A stretch of DNA of 64,000 bases from Moorena sp. SIO3I8. Lineage in GTDB: Bacteria; Cyanobacteriota; Cyanobacteriia; Cyanobacteriales; Coleofasciculaceae. A program made the translations under genes and the position numbers. This document shows, in pieces, positions 36,757 through 45,479 of the stretch. The DNA is taken from the NCBI RefSeq assembly GCF_010692325.1, contig NZ_JAAHHW010000010.1, positions 33,452-97,451 on the forward strand, read 5' to 3'. The notes beneath the pieces were generated by a model that had not been told where the DNA came from, searched no databases, and worked only from the letters and a program-made list of their open reading frames with translations. Each line of letters begins with the position of its first letter. Within the stretch, counting starts at the first letter, position 1.

Positions 36757-39700
36757 ATGCAGGCTACAGAATACGACCTCTTTATCTCCTATGCAGATGC
36801 TGATCGAGCTTGGGTAGAAGGCTATTTACTAGATGCCTTGCAACAGGCTAATGTCCGCTATCTGGTAGAAACTGCCTTTACTCCTGGTGCGCCTCGGATA
36901 GCAGAATTTGAGCGTGCTATTGAGCAAAGCGATCTCACGTTACTGGTACTCTCTGATGCCTATCTGGCCAATGATGTCACCGAATTTATTCGTTTGCTAG
37001 GTCAATCCTATGGCTTAGACAAAGGGATTTGGCCAGTTATCCCTATGATCAGGGATGAAACTCTGGAATTGCCCCCTAGCCTCAGTGCTCTCGTACCACT
37101 GAAGGCAACCGATGAAGATGAATCGGAAAAGGCAATTGAACGCTTGTGTCAGGATCTACAACGTTCAGTGCCTGACGCTCCATCTAAACCAGAATGCCCT
37201 TATCTTGGCATGAGACCCTTTAGTGAGGAAAACAGCGATCGCTTTTTTGGGCGTGATGATGACGTAAAGATACTCGTAGACCGCTTGCGTCATCATAATT
37301 TTGTGAGTGTAATTGGTCCGTCAGGTAGTGGAAAATCTTCCTTGGTATTTGCAGGTCTAATTCCGGCTTTAGAGCGAAGTGGACTTTTTGGGGATGGAAA
37401 GTGGTTAATTCGCAAAATCCGTCCTGGTGAGGAACCTTTGGCGGCTTTAAAAACAGCATTAGGAAGTGACCTAGCTGATCCAACCTTAGCAGTTACTACA
37501 GGTTTAGCGACTGAAGACAATGCTCGACGATTACTTTTAGTGGTAGACCAGTTTGAGGAAGTATTTACGCAAGCTGAGCAAGAAGCAGTACCTTTTCAAG
37601 ATGTTTTACTGGGTCTACTGGAAATTCCTGACTGCTATGTAATTTTGACCGTCAGAGCAGACTTTTATCCTGAACTAATGGAGTCTATGCTATGGGACCA
37701 GATTCAAATATCTCGGCTGGAGATTGTTCCTCTCAATGCTGAGGGATTGCGTGAAGCCATTACCAAACCAGCCGAAAAAGTCAAAGTTTTTATAGAGTCA
37801 GTGCTAGTAGAGCGTTTGGTGGCAGATGCTGCTGAGGAACCAGGAGTTTTGCCCCTAGTGCAAGAAGTAATGGTGCAGTTATGGGAGAACATCGAACGAC
37901 GATATCTGCCCCTGAGAGCCTATGACACCCTAGTACTGAACAGCACAAGCTATGAAAATATAGATGGTAGCAACCGTAAAGGATTGCAGGCTGTAATCGC
38001 TAATCATGCTGATTCTACTGTTTTCAAACTGCCCGAAAAACAACAGCAGATAGCTCGTCGTATCTTCCTACGCTTGATTCAGTTTGGTGAAGGAAGTGTC
38101 CATACTCGCCGCCAGCAGTCAGTTGAACAGTTACGTTCTTTTAGTGATGACCCAAGACTGTTTAAAGAAACATTGAACCATCTGACAGATTGTCGCCTGT
38201 TAACACTGAGTAGCCCTCAAGTCCGGTCTAGCTTTACAGAGCCAATGATGAAAGAGGCAATGGAATATCTAGCAGAGAATCAGCCGCTAGCGCTCAGTGG
38301 TAGTTACAAAGTAGCTAATTCCCAGACAAACTCCGATATCTATGTAGATATTGCCCATGAAGCCTTAATCAGTGGTTGGCCAGCTCTAGATATATGGATT
38401 AATCAACGTTGGGAGGCAGAACAAATCCGTAGAAGGCTAGTGTACAGAGCTAAGGAATGGGAACGGCTTCAAGGTAAGGGTGGTTTACTCGACGAGGTTG
38501 AGCTAGCTGAGGCGGGGCGCTGGTTGAGTAGTCCTGATGCTGATGAGCTGGGCTATGATGAGATGCTACTTGAACTGGTAGAAGTGAGTGATCGGGCTAT
38601 TCAGGAAGCTAAAGAGCGGGAAGAAGCAAGGAGACAACGAGAGTTAAAACTGATTCAAGAAAGGCTAGAGGAAGAAAAGAAGGTACGCAAGGCAGTTCAG
38701 AGTAGAAACAGAACTTTAATCTATGGCATAGGGGGAGTCGTTACAGTAACTCTGGGGCTTATGATAGCGCTAAAAGTAGCTTCTCAGCGCCAGGTTACTA
38801 CTCTGGCTCTTTTGTCCGAATCTCAACTTTCTCGAAATGACCAGCTTGAGGCACTGATGGTAGGTGTAAAGGCAGTCAAACAATTGAAATGGTGGATGCC
38901 GAATCGTATCCACGTTCAGGCTGTAGCAACTCTACAACAAGCTGTTTATGAAACCCAAGAACTTAACCGATTGGAAGGACATCTGGAGAGTGTCAATAGT
39001 ATTAGTTTTTCTCCAGACGGCAAAATTTTGGCTTCAGCTAGTGATGACCATACAATTGTGCTTTGGAACCAAGATGGAAGCAAGCTTAACACTCTCCGAG
39101 GACACAAGAGACGGGTTAGAGGTATTACGTTTAGTCCTGACGGTAAACTTCTCGCTTCTGCCAGTGCTGATAAGACTGTAAAACTCTGGGATTCGGATGG
39201 CAAATTGCTCGAAACTGTTGAGGCTCATGATAGTCATGTCAATCATGTTAGTTTCAGTCCCAATGGTCAGATGTTTGCCTCAGCTAGCCGTGATGGCACA
39301 GTCAAGCTCTGGCATTTTACAAGAGGTAAGCAACAGGGGACAGAAAACGAAGAACAGTTCTCTTCTTCTCCTGTTTGCTGTTCAGAGTTAAAAGTTTCAG
39401 ACTTGTGCAAAAAAGCCCATGATGATTGGGTCAATTATGTTAGTTTCAGTCCAGATGGTAAGATATTGGCTACTAGCAGTAATGATAAAACCATCAAACT
39501 CTGGAACGTGAAAGAATGCTCATTACTGAAATCTCTCGAAGGCCATGAAGATTATGTCACAAGTGTCAGCTTTAGTCCTGACGGTCAAATGCTTGCCTCA
39601 ACCAGTCTCGATAAAACAGTGAGACTTTGGAATGTGACTCAAGGTAAGTTCCTCACCTCACTTAAGCATAACCACCTAGTGAAGACTGTCAGTTTTAGTC

Positions 39701-40914
39701 CTGACGGTAAAATGCTTGCATCTGGGAGTGATAAAAAGGTACTTTTGTGGGATATAGAGGGTGGGGTGTCGGATATCGAGCATAAACCAGTGGCAGTCCT
39801 AGATGGCCACAGCAATGATGTTAGCACTGTAAAGTTTAGTCCTGATGGTAAACTCATAGCATCGGGTAGCCTTGACAATACGATCAAGTTTTGGAGTATT
39901 GAAGCTAATCACCACATTATTAGATACAATAGGGGTATTGATGGTGCCCGTTTCAGTCCCAATGGCAAAATTATTGCTATCCCTGCCTGTGATGGAAAGA
40001 TCTACCTTTCGGATTCTAAGGAAATTACCTCTAGAGCGGGAATCCTAGATTCCGAACCTCATGGGGAGTGTATTAAAAGCATCAGCTTTAGCCCTAATGG
40101 TCAGAGATTAGCCTCAGCAAGTGACGACAACACAATTAAACTTTGGGATGTAGCTAAACATAAGTTACTCGAAACCCTTAATGGGCATAATGATTACGTC
40201 ACGAGTGTCAGTTTCAGTCCCAATGGTAGAATCTTAGCATCCGCCAGTGGTGACCAAACGATTAAGCTCTGGAATGTTGAGAATGGAAAATTACTTAACA
40301 CCCTGACAAGAAAGGGGAAAGATAGTTTCGATTTCACGAGTGTCAGTTTCAGTCCCAATGGCAAGCTGTTAGCCTCTGGGAGTGACGACTCAAACATCGA
40401 TATTTGGCGTTTAGATGATATTAAGAAGAGTCGAGATAGTAAGCCACTGAAAACTTTTAAAAAACACCAGCAGGAAATTGCCGCTGTCAGTTTTAGTCCT
40501 GATAGCAAAATGCTTGCCTCTGCTAGTTGGGATCGCACCATCAAACTCTGGGATGTGAACAAGGGAGTAGAAATTGAAACATTCAATGGACACAGAGGTG
40601 GAGTGACCGATGTAAACTTCAGCAGGGATGGCAAAACCCTAGCTTCTAGTAGCACCGACAAGACACTTAAACTCTGGAGTGTGAAAGATGGTTTTCTAAT
40701 CAAAACCTTGCCAAGCCATCAAAGTTTTTTCAAAAGTGTTCAATTCAGTCCAGACAGCAAGGCTTTGCTAAGCAGCGACAAGAATCAAACGGTGATTCTA
40801 TGGAACTTAGATCCAGAGCATCTTTTGCAGGAAGGATGCGATCGCCTACAGGACTATCTAAAAACAAATCCTAAGGTCAAAAAGAGCGATCGTCAAATTT
40901 GCGATAATCTCTAG
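36757..40914 (+). CDS. TIR - STAND NTPase (nSTAND1) - WD40 protein with 14 repeats
   Basis: The 1385-residue NLR-like protein has a TIR domain (5-140; YDLFISYADADRAWV). It is followed by a P-loop STAND module: YLGMRPFSEENSDRFFGRDD, Walker A GPSGSGKSS (187-195), Walker B LLLVVDQFEEVF (259-270). A charged helix (about 617-648) and one membrane helix (about 653-675) come next. Fourteen WD40 repeats, enough for two seven-bladed propellers, span about 740-1360. Most repeats share FSPDGKxLASxSxDxTxKLW with few changes, apart from a degenerate eighth repeat. In such proteins the propeller is the sensor, the NTPase the oligomerising switch and TIR the effector. It starts 173 bp after the caspase-TIR gene, same strand. 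Its stop overlaps the convergent gene by 4 bp. Confidence 0.93.
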   Translation: MQATEYDLFISYADADRAWVEGYLLDALQQANVRYLVETAFTPGAPRIAEFERAIEQSDLTLLVLSDAYLANDVTEFIRLLGQSYGLDKGIWPVIPMIRDETLELPPSLSALVPLKATDEDESEKAIERLCQDLQRSVPDAPSKPECPYLGMRPFSEENSDRFFGRDDDVKILVDRLRHHNFVSVIGPSGSGKSSLVFAGLIPALERSGLFGDGKWLIRKIRPGEEPLAALKTALGSDLADPTLAVTTGLATEDNARRLLLVVDQFEEVFTQAEQEAVPFQDVLLGLLEIPDCYVILTVRADFYPELMESMLWDQIQISRLEIVPLNAEGLREAITKPAEKVKVFIESVLVERLVADAAEEPGVLPLVQEVMVQLWENIERRYLPLRAYDTLVLNSTSYENIDGSNRKGLQAVIANHADSTVFKLPEKQQQIARRIFLRLIQFGEGSVHTRRQQSVEQLRSFSDDPRLFKETLNHLTDCRLLTLSSPQVRSSFTEPMMKEAMEYLAENQPLALSGSYKVANSQTNSDIYVDIAHEALISGWPALDIWINQRWEAEQIRRRLVYRAKEWERLQGKGGLLDEVELAEAGRWLSSPDADELGYDEMLLELVEVSDRAIQEAKEREEARRQRELKLIQERLEEEKKVRKAVQSRNRTLIYGIGGVVTVTLGLMIALKVASQRQVTTLALLSESQLSRNDQLEALMVGVKAVKQLKWWMPNRIHVQAVATLQQAVYETQELNRLEGHLESVNSISFSPDGKILASASDDHTIVLWNQDGSKLNTLRGHKRRVRGITFSPDGKLLASASADKTVKLWDSDGKLLETVEAHDSHVNHVSFSPNGQMFASASRDGTVKLWHFTRGKQQGTENEEQFSSSPVCCSELKVSDLCKKAHDDWVNYVSFSPDGKILATSSNDKTIKLWNVKECSLLKSLEGHEDYVTSVSFSPDGQMLASTSLDKTVRLWNVTQGKFLTSLKHNHLVKTVSFSPDGKMLASGSDKKVLLWDIEGGVSDIEHKPVAVLDGHSNDVSTVKFSPDGKLIASGSLDNTIKFWSIEANHHIIRYNRGIDGARFSPNGKIIAIPACDGKIYLSDSKEITSRAGILDSEPHGECIKSISFSPNGQRLASASDDNTIKLWDVAKHKLLETLNGHNDYVTSVSFSPNGRILASASGDQTIKLWNVENGKLLNTLTRKGKDSFDFTSVSFSPNGKLLASGSDDSNIDIWRLDDIKKSRDSKPLKTFKKHQQEIAAVSFSPDSKMLASASWDRTIKLWDVNKGVEIETFNGHRGGVTDVNFSRDGKTLASSSTDKTLKLWSVKDGFLIKTLPSHQSFFKSVQFSPDSKALLSSDKNQTVILWNLDPEHLLQEGCDRLQDYLKTNPKVKKSDRQICDNL

Positions 40915-42113
40915 AACAGATTTAACCGAACCTTCAACCCTGTCACTAAATTATTTTCAACCGAATTATCATCAATATTAATTAAGTAGCGTACTGAAGC
41001 CGTCACAGCAATATTTTTATTGGGTCGGTAGATTGCCAGCGCACTAACTTGAGGTCGTACATTCACTTCGGACCTGCCGGAAAAATTCTGGTTAATTACA
41101 AGAATCCGAGAGTCCAAAGCTGTTTCTAGCTTAGGTGTAACATCATGACGTAGGCGTGCTCCCAAAGTGTTTTGAAAGAGATTATTATCTCCTCGTGACC
41201 CTACTCTCAGTTCGTAGAACGAATTCAAGCGCAAATTAGTTGCTAATTGGTCGTCTCGATCTACAAGGAGTTGAGCTGAATTTTCAACTAGTAATGAAAA
41301 ACGTTTTAATCGCTGGTGTACATATCCTAGCTGAACATAAGTACCTCGTGCTACTTGCTGTCGTACTGCTAAGTTAAGATTGAGGAAATTGTAATCAGGT
41401 AAGAAAGACCTCACTACCAATACTCTTCCAGCCTTGGCAGAAGCAATTAGACGGGTTTTTGGACTTAGCTTCGGTGTTGCTAGAAGTCGAACACTGTTGA
41501 CAAATAATAACGCTGTGTCAAAGCCAAATTCAGTATTAGTAGAAACTGAAGATTCCAAAATCAACTGGATATCTGGTTGACGGGACGGACGTGGACGAAG
41601 GATAACCTGAATGTCACCGAGTCCGTCACAGACATTATCTAACTGCTCTACTTCCTCGTTGTCAGATTCGAGAGGTTGACGCAACGGACCTGAACGAGGG
41701 AGAATCCGAATGTCACCGAGTCCATCACAAACATTATCTAACTGCTCTGTTTCTTCGTCGTCGGATTCGAGAGATTGATTAGTAGTGGCTGGGGAATTTT
41801 GGACAAAAAGAGTCTCTGAACTTTGTAGAGCAGGTTCTATAGCAGTAGAGTCTTGATTCCCAGAACTCCAGGTTGGATAAAGAGAACTGCTAATTACTTT
41901 CAGAGGTATAATCACCGAAACTGATTCTGGTAGATTTTCTACATAAATTCCTATATCTTCAATATTTTCCAGCGTAGGTTGTTCTAGTAACTCTGCTTTG
42001 GAATTTGCTTTTGCACTCTGGGTTAAGTTATAAATAACCCAAACAGCTAGAGAACAAAAGACAAAGTAAAGTACTCGCATAATTTTCAATTCAATACATG
42101 ATTTATAGTTCAT
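40911..42113 (-). CDS. Exported protein with predicted beta-barrel C-terminus
   Basis: The 400 residues start with a signal-peptide-like stretch; the second ATG (42080, MRVLYFVFCSLAVWVIYNL) gives a more usual signal, but no ribosome site decides. An acidic low-complexity region follows, with a duplicated segment LES(D)(D/N)EE(T/V)EQLDNVCDGLGDI at about 112-165. The rest (about 175-400) is alternating hydrophobic strands with many Arg/Asn, ending in F, like an outer-membrane beta-barrel. I recognise no family. It follows the FecR-like gene on the same strand, 152 bp downstream, so the two are probably partners. Convergent with the TIR-STAND-WD40 gene. Confidence 0.7.
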   Translation of the reverse strand: MNYKSCIELKIMRVLYFVFCSLAVWVIYNLTQSAKANSKAELLEQPTLENIEDIGIYVENLPESVSVIIPLKVISSSLYPTWSSGNQDSTAIEPALQSSETLFVQNSPATTNQSLESDDEETEQLDNVCDGLGDIRILPRSGPLRQPLESDNEEVEQLDNVCDGLGDIQVILRPRPSRQPDIQLILESSVSTNTEFGFDTALLFVNSVRLLATPKLSPKTRLIASAKAGRVLVVRSFLPDYNFLNLNLAVRQQVARGTYVQLGYVHQRLKRFSLLVENSAQLLVDRDDQLATNLRLNSFYELRVGSRGDNNLFQNTLGARLRHDVTPKLETALDSRILVINQNFSGRSEVNVRPQVSALAIYRPNKNIAVTASVRYLINIDDNSVENNLVTGLKVRLNLF

Positions 42114-42265
42114 ATCAATGCTATAAACTGTCTCTAAAAAAGAGTTATTTTATCTGGGTTTAACTGATTTACTGTAAAATTGAAGATGTTTTTTAATCTG
42201 GAATTATAGAAAGTTGAACTATTGAAGAGGTTGTTAACTATGAATCACCCTAATCAAAACTCAAA

Positions 42266-43336
42266 CTATTCAAAGTCTTCTCCTGTAGGCGGTAGCGGTT
42301 CTAGTTCTATAGGAGAACCTCCATCTAGTTCCGTCCTTTGATCCTCTAGTGCTGCCAGTGTTTCAACTCGGACTGCCCTAATTGTCTTCTGAACTTCAAC
42401 CGGTTCTACTGCTATAGCCTCCTTCTGTCCCGGTCCCAAACCATAGGCTAGTGTAGTAGTCTGGTAAAATCTCAAAAGGTCGAATGATTGTACCTCTCCA
42501 ACAATTCCATTAGTTACTGACACAGTTTCACCACCTTGAAGAACTACCGTATCTCCATCCTGACCAGATACCCTAATCCCACTATTAGTAAGGGAGAAAA
42601 CCTGTGTTGTGTTGTTGGCAGAGTCGTGTCGCACAATTACAGCACTACTGCGCGTTGGTCCTAAAAGCAGATTTTGGTCTTGAGATGGTTCTGAAAGCTT
42701 TGCTCCCAACTCCACCAAAGAGTTTCCTGGCGTTCTAATTTCAGTCAGAACGCTATTTGGTGGATTCATCGTTAGAAGAGTTCCTTGATTTAGCTTAAAG
42801 ATTGTCGCTTCTGTAATTAAATCAGATTGCTCTTGAGCTAAACGTTTGACTGCAATGGAATTCACTTTTTGGAGATGATGTTTTTGAGATATAAAATCTA
42901 TTTTTGTAGGAGTTAAAGCAAGATTAAAGCGCTCCAAACCAATATCTTCTATGTCTGGTCTTTCTTTAAGTTTAAGACGAGTAAGTCCCTTTTCAAACTC
43001 AAATTTAGCACCAGGTAAAAATCGCACAAAAGTTCCCTCATTAAACAGCAGGTCTGCATTTGATCTTGAAGTTTGATCCACAGTCAATCGAGCCGGAGGC
43101 TGTAAAACTTTTCTGAGAATATTGTCAAGCTTTTTTTTACCTTGATAGGCACTTACTCGACCGGAATAATCACATATCCTTGCCTGGTTGAGATTATTTG
43201 TTGCTGACCCAGGTTCAATGCATTTTTGAGCTTGTACAGGGCATTCGCATTGTTGAGCTTGTACGGAAACTGAAAAAAACAGTCCAATAAAACTACTAGC
43301 AACAAATCCTTGATTAAAAAAGAACTTATGTTTCAT
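42266..43336 (-). CDS. Secreted FecR-domain-like protein
   Basis: The 356 residues begin with a clear signal peptide (KHKFFFNQGFVASSFIGLFF...VQA). A duplicated Cys-rich start follows (VQAQQCECP, VQAQKCIEP), then a FecR-like domain: VQPPARLTVDQTSRSNADLL-like region, NEGTFVRFLPGAKFEF, and later IFKLNQGTLLTMNPP and TPGNSLVEL. Here FecR-like means a beta-rich periplasmic fold, not an anti-sigma protein, because there is no cytoplasmic part or sigma partner. The C-terminus is Glu/Pro-rich. It lies upstream of the barrel-like gene on the same strand. A surface or envelope role is inferred. Confidence 0.72.
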   Translation of the reverse strand: MKHKFFFNQGFVASSFIGLFFSVSVQAQQCECPVQAQKCIEPGSATNNLNQARICDYSGRVSAYQGKKKLDNILRKVLQPPARLTVDQTSRSNADLLFNEGTFVRFLPGAKFEFEKGLTRLKLKERPDIEDIGLERFNLALTPTKIDFISQKHHLQKVNSIAVKRLAQEQSDLITEATIFKLNQGTLLTMNPPNSVLTEIRTPGNSLVELGAKLSEPSQDQNLLLGPTRSSAVIVRHDSANNTTQVFSLTNSGIRVSGQDGDTVVLQGGETVSVTNGIVGEVQSFDLLRFYQTTTLAYGLGPGQKEAIAVEPVEVQKTIRAVRVETLAALEDQRTELDGGSPIELEPLPPTGEDFE

Positions 43337-43585
43337 CAGGTATCATCTCTCTATATATTTTGCAAAAAAGCAGCAAGTAATTTCCTATTGATAATAGTCA
43401 ATAGAATATGGTTTAATTAGCAAAAATCATCATTTATTAACGTCAGTTTTGGATGAGGACGAGGGAAGCAGGTAGACTGAAAGTGTCAACCGTCAACCCC
43501 CCGCTTGCTCAGGGTAAGCGCATATTGTCAATAAACTGGGGGTAGTTATCAATAAACCCGGTCTTGTCTTGATGCAGTCGCTCAT

Positions 43586-43702
43586 GGTTTGAATTTACCG
43601 TAAGATAGGGTCGCCTTATTAAAAAATATTTAACCCTTTTCTGCATAACCTGCTAACTATAAAGGCTCCACTATCTAAGGTTTTGTCTCCGGGGAAACCC
43701 CC
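43586..43702 (+). repeat. 117-bp dispersed element, copy 1
   Basis: Identical over 117 bases to the complement of 54445-54561. It starts GGTTTGAATTTACCG and ends TCCGGGGAAACCCCC. Flanks on both sides keep partial similarity: TCTTGATGCA before, GCTGCATCGC after, so the full element is about 155 bp. It carries no open frame of note. Confidence 0.95.
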
Positions 43703-44521
43703 AAGACCGCGCTGCATCGCTATTTTGCTTATTGACAATGGATTTTATAGAGATAGTGTTCATTCAATTCAATAAACACTATATGTAGGAATCAAAAAAT
43801 TAGATGCGTTTACCCTGCCCGCTTGCCCCCCTGGGGATTGAGCCACTATTGGAGCTATTCACACTAAGCTCAAGAAACTGCCAGCTAATAAACTTTGACC
43901 TGATGACCAAATTCTTCGTGCCATTTCTGCTTTTCTCCAAAATTACTACTTAAGGTAGATGCACATTATGTTTGTTTGATTAGACACATCCCGTTCGTTT
44001 AGGGTGTACTACAGATAATATAGGATATTTCTATTTCTAAGATTTTCCCTAAGACCTATCTTGTGATTAGATAGTTTTGTAAGAGAGTTACGAGTAGCAG
44101 CCAACAATTGAACGAGTTCAACTCTTCACCCGTACCATCAAGAGGTGGTAACAAGCTGGAGTTGGTGATCTATGTTACCCTGATCTGATTATACTGAGTA
44201 CTTACCCACTAAGCTTATTCCTATCCGAAATGTTTCTAAAATTTTTAGTTCTCTAACTAGTGGTCTATCAGTTTTAATTGTGTGACTATAGGGTTTACAA
44301 ATGAGATGTAAATTTAGGAGGTCGTTTTTTATTGTCCAATAAAACTCTGAATCTCTTTTACCTCTTGCTTTTTGCCTCTTACCTTTTGCCAATTCCTGCC
44401 AGAAATGGTTTACAACCCATATATAAAACAGGCTTCTATGTGGCACAGGCTCAGGCTTCTATGTGGCACAGGCTTCTAGCCTGTGACCTAACGAATGCTT
44501 ACCTCTTGTCTTGATGCAGCG

Positions 44522-44548
44522 CGGTCTTGGGGGTTTCCCCCAAGACCG
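44522..44548. repeat. Perfect G-run/C-run hairpin
   Basis: A 12-bp perfect stem (44522-44533 with 44537-44548) has a TTT loop, preceded by TTGATGCAG. The half-site GGGGAAACCCCCAAGACCGC at 43691-43710 and related palindromes elsewhere show it is a dispersed family. There is no gene upstream that would need it as terminator. Confidence 0.85.
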
Positions 44549-44786
44549 TAATGGTGCGTTTGACCCGTAATTAAATTCGCCACGGGTCGCACCTCTGCAT
44601 GGCTTATTCAAAAGCACCTCAAGTAGCACCATTAGTAGCGCGTAGCGCTATATAGCAATCCTAAATCAATTGAGAGAATGTTTGTTCCCTGTTCCCTACT
44701 CCCTGTTCCCTGTTCCCTGTTCCCTTTGCTATAGCTGTTCGCGTAGCGTGCGCGTAGCGCATAAGCTGATAGCTTACAAACCATCT

Positions 44787-45197
44787 TTAATAAATATCCT
44801 TAGAGTTAGCATTCAAGTAAGGACGCTTCAGATCAATTCCAAGCAAAGAAAAGTTGTGGAGGATAAAATTCATCCGACCTTCTGGGGAGTCGTGACCTTG
44901 TAGCCAAGCTTCTAGTAACGCATTAGCAACAATTTGGCAGCGATTCATCCCAAAATCTTCTTTAGCTGTAAATTTATAATCCGGTTCTTCTGATAGAGCC
45001 AGTCCTGGTAGCAGCTGCTTGGTAAACAGAGGCACCACTCCATCTGGAAGTTCCAGGGGTTTGTACTTTGGATGAGTAATATAGAAATTAGATTGAATCT
45101 GAACATTGTTAAGAATATCATAAAAAACATCAAACAATCCAGGTATAGAAGAATCCAGTCGTTGATTTCGTAAAGCATCCAGTAATTCCATAATCAA
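44787..45197 (-). pseudogene. HopA1-family protein with internal deletion
   Basis: The 136 residues consist of an N-terminal part (DILNNVQIQSNFYITHPKYK, PLELPDGVVPLF) joined to a C-terminal part (EDFGMNRCQIVANALLEAWL, FSLLGIDLKRPYLNANSKDI). Both match what I recall of the ends of cyanobacterial T3SS-effector-HopA1-family proteins, which are usually over 300 residues. The middle, roughly 200 residues, is missing without a frameshift, the join falling near LFTKQLLPGLALSEEPDYKF. It may be a decayed gene or a mini-form. It lies 42 bp after a double-glycine-leader peptide gene, same strand. Confidence 0.6.
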
Positions 45198-45239
45198 AAC
45201 CTTAGGACTTAGGCAGGAATACGGCTAGGACAAGTGAGT

Positions 45240-45479
45240 TCAGAGAATTATGAATACGTTGAAAATGTTAACGTTTTGATTAACGATTGCAGTACCACCG
45301 TTTTTAGCGATCGCGATTCGTTCCAAATCCACCTCATTACTAATGAGAAAAGGCTGGCCTGCGCCGACAAAGTCTTTGGGAATAATGCGAGGGTGTCTGT
45401 TGTCTTCGCCTCCTTCAATCTTGTCGAGCTGATCTTCTGACACATCTGTCATGAAGTCCAAATCTTTGATGGAATCCAT
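45240..45479 (-). CDS. RiPP-like precursor peptide with double-glycine leader
   Basis: A 79-residue peptide. Residues 1-24 (MDSIKDLDFMT, VSEDQLDKIEGG) have the acidic amphipathic leader ending in GG that is cut by C39-type peptidase-transporters. The core, from EDNRHPRI to the end, is rich in Val/Ile/Asn and ends IVNQNVNIFNVFIIL. It has no Cys, and so offers no lanthionine or disulfide; its hydrophobic repeats of N-V-N are unusual. Translation starts 5 nt after GGAAAG. The HopA1-like gene follows. No modification enzyme or transporter lies within the neighbouring kilobases, so processing would need enzymes in trans. Confidence 0.6.
   Translation of the reverse strand: MDSIKDLDFMTDVSEDQLDKIEGGEDNRHPRIIPKDFVGAGQPFLISNEVDLERIAIAKNGGTAIVNQNVNIFNVFIIL

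Larger units (their letters stand above)
43337..44786. other. 1.45-kb gene-poor region rich in dispersed repeats
   Basis: No gene is supported. It contains the 117-bp repeated element at 43586-43702, a perfect 12-bp hairpin at 44522-44548, and a GGCTTCTATGTGGCACAGGC doublet ending in a CACAGGCTTCTAGCCTGTG palindrome (about 44429-44484). Heptamer runs of the TTCCCTG type lie at 44686-44727, followed by the CTGTTCGCGTAGCGTGCGCG module at 44735-44755. An 85-residue minus frame at 44189-44446 is largely repeat-derived. Confidence 0.6.

Noticed and set aside
44189..44446. 85-residue minus frame upstream of the HopA1-like gene
   Set aside because: Its KGKRQKARGKR section is heptamer-repeat derived and no family is recognisable.
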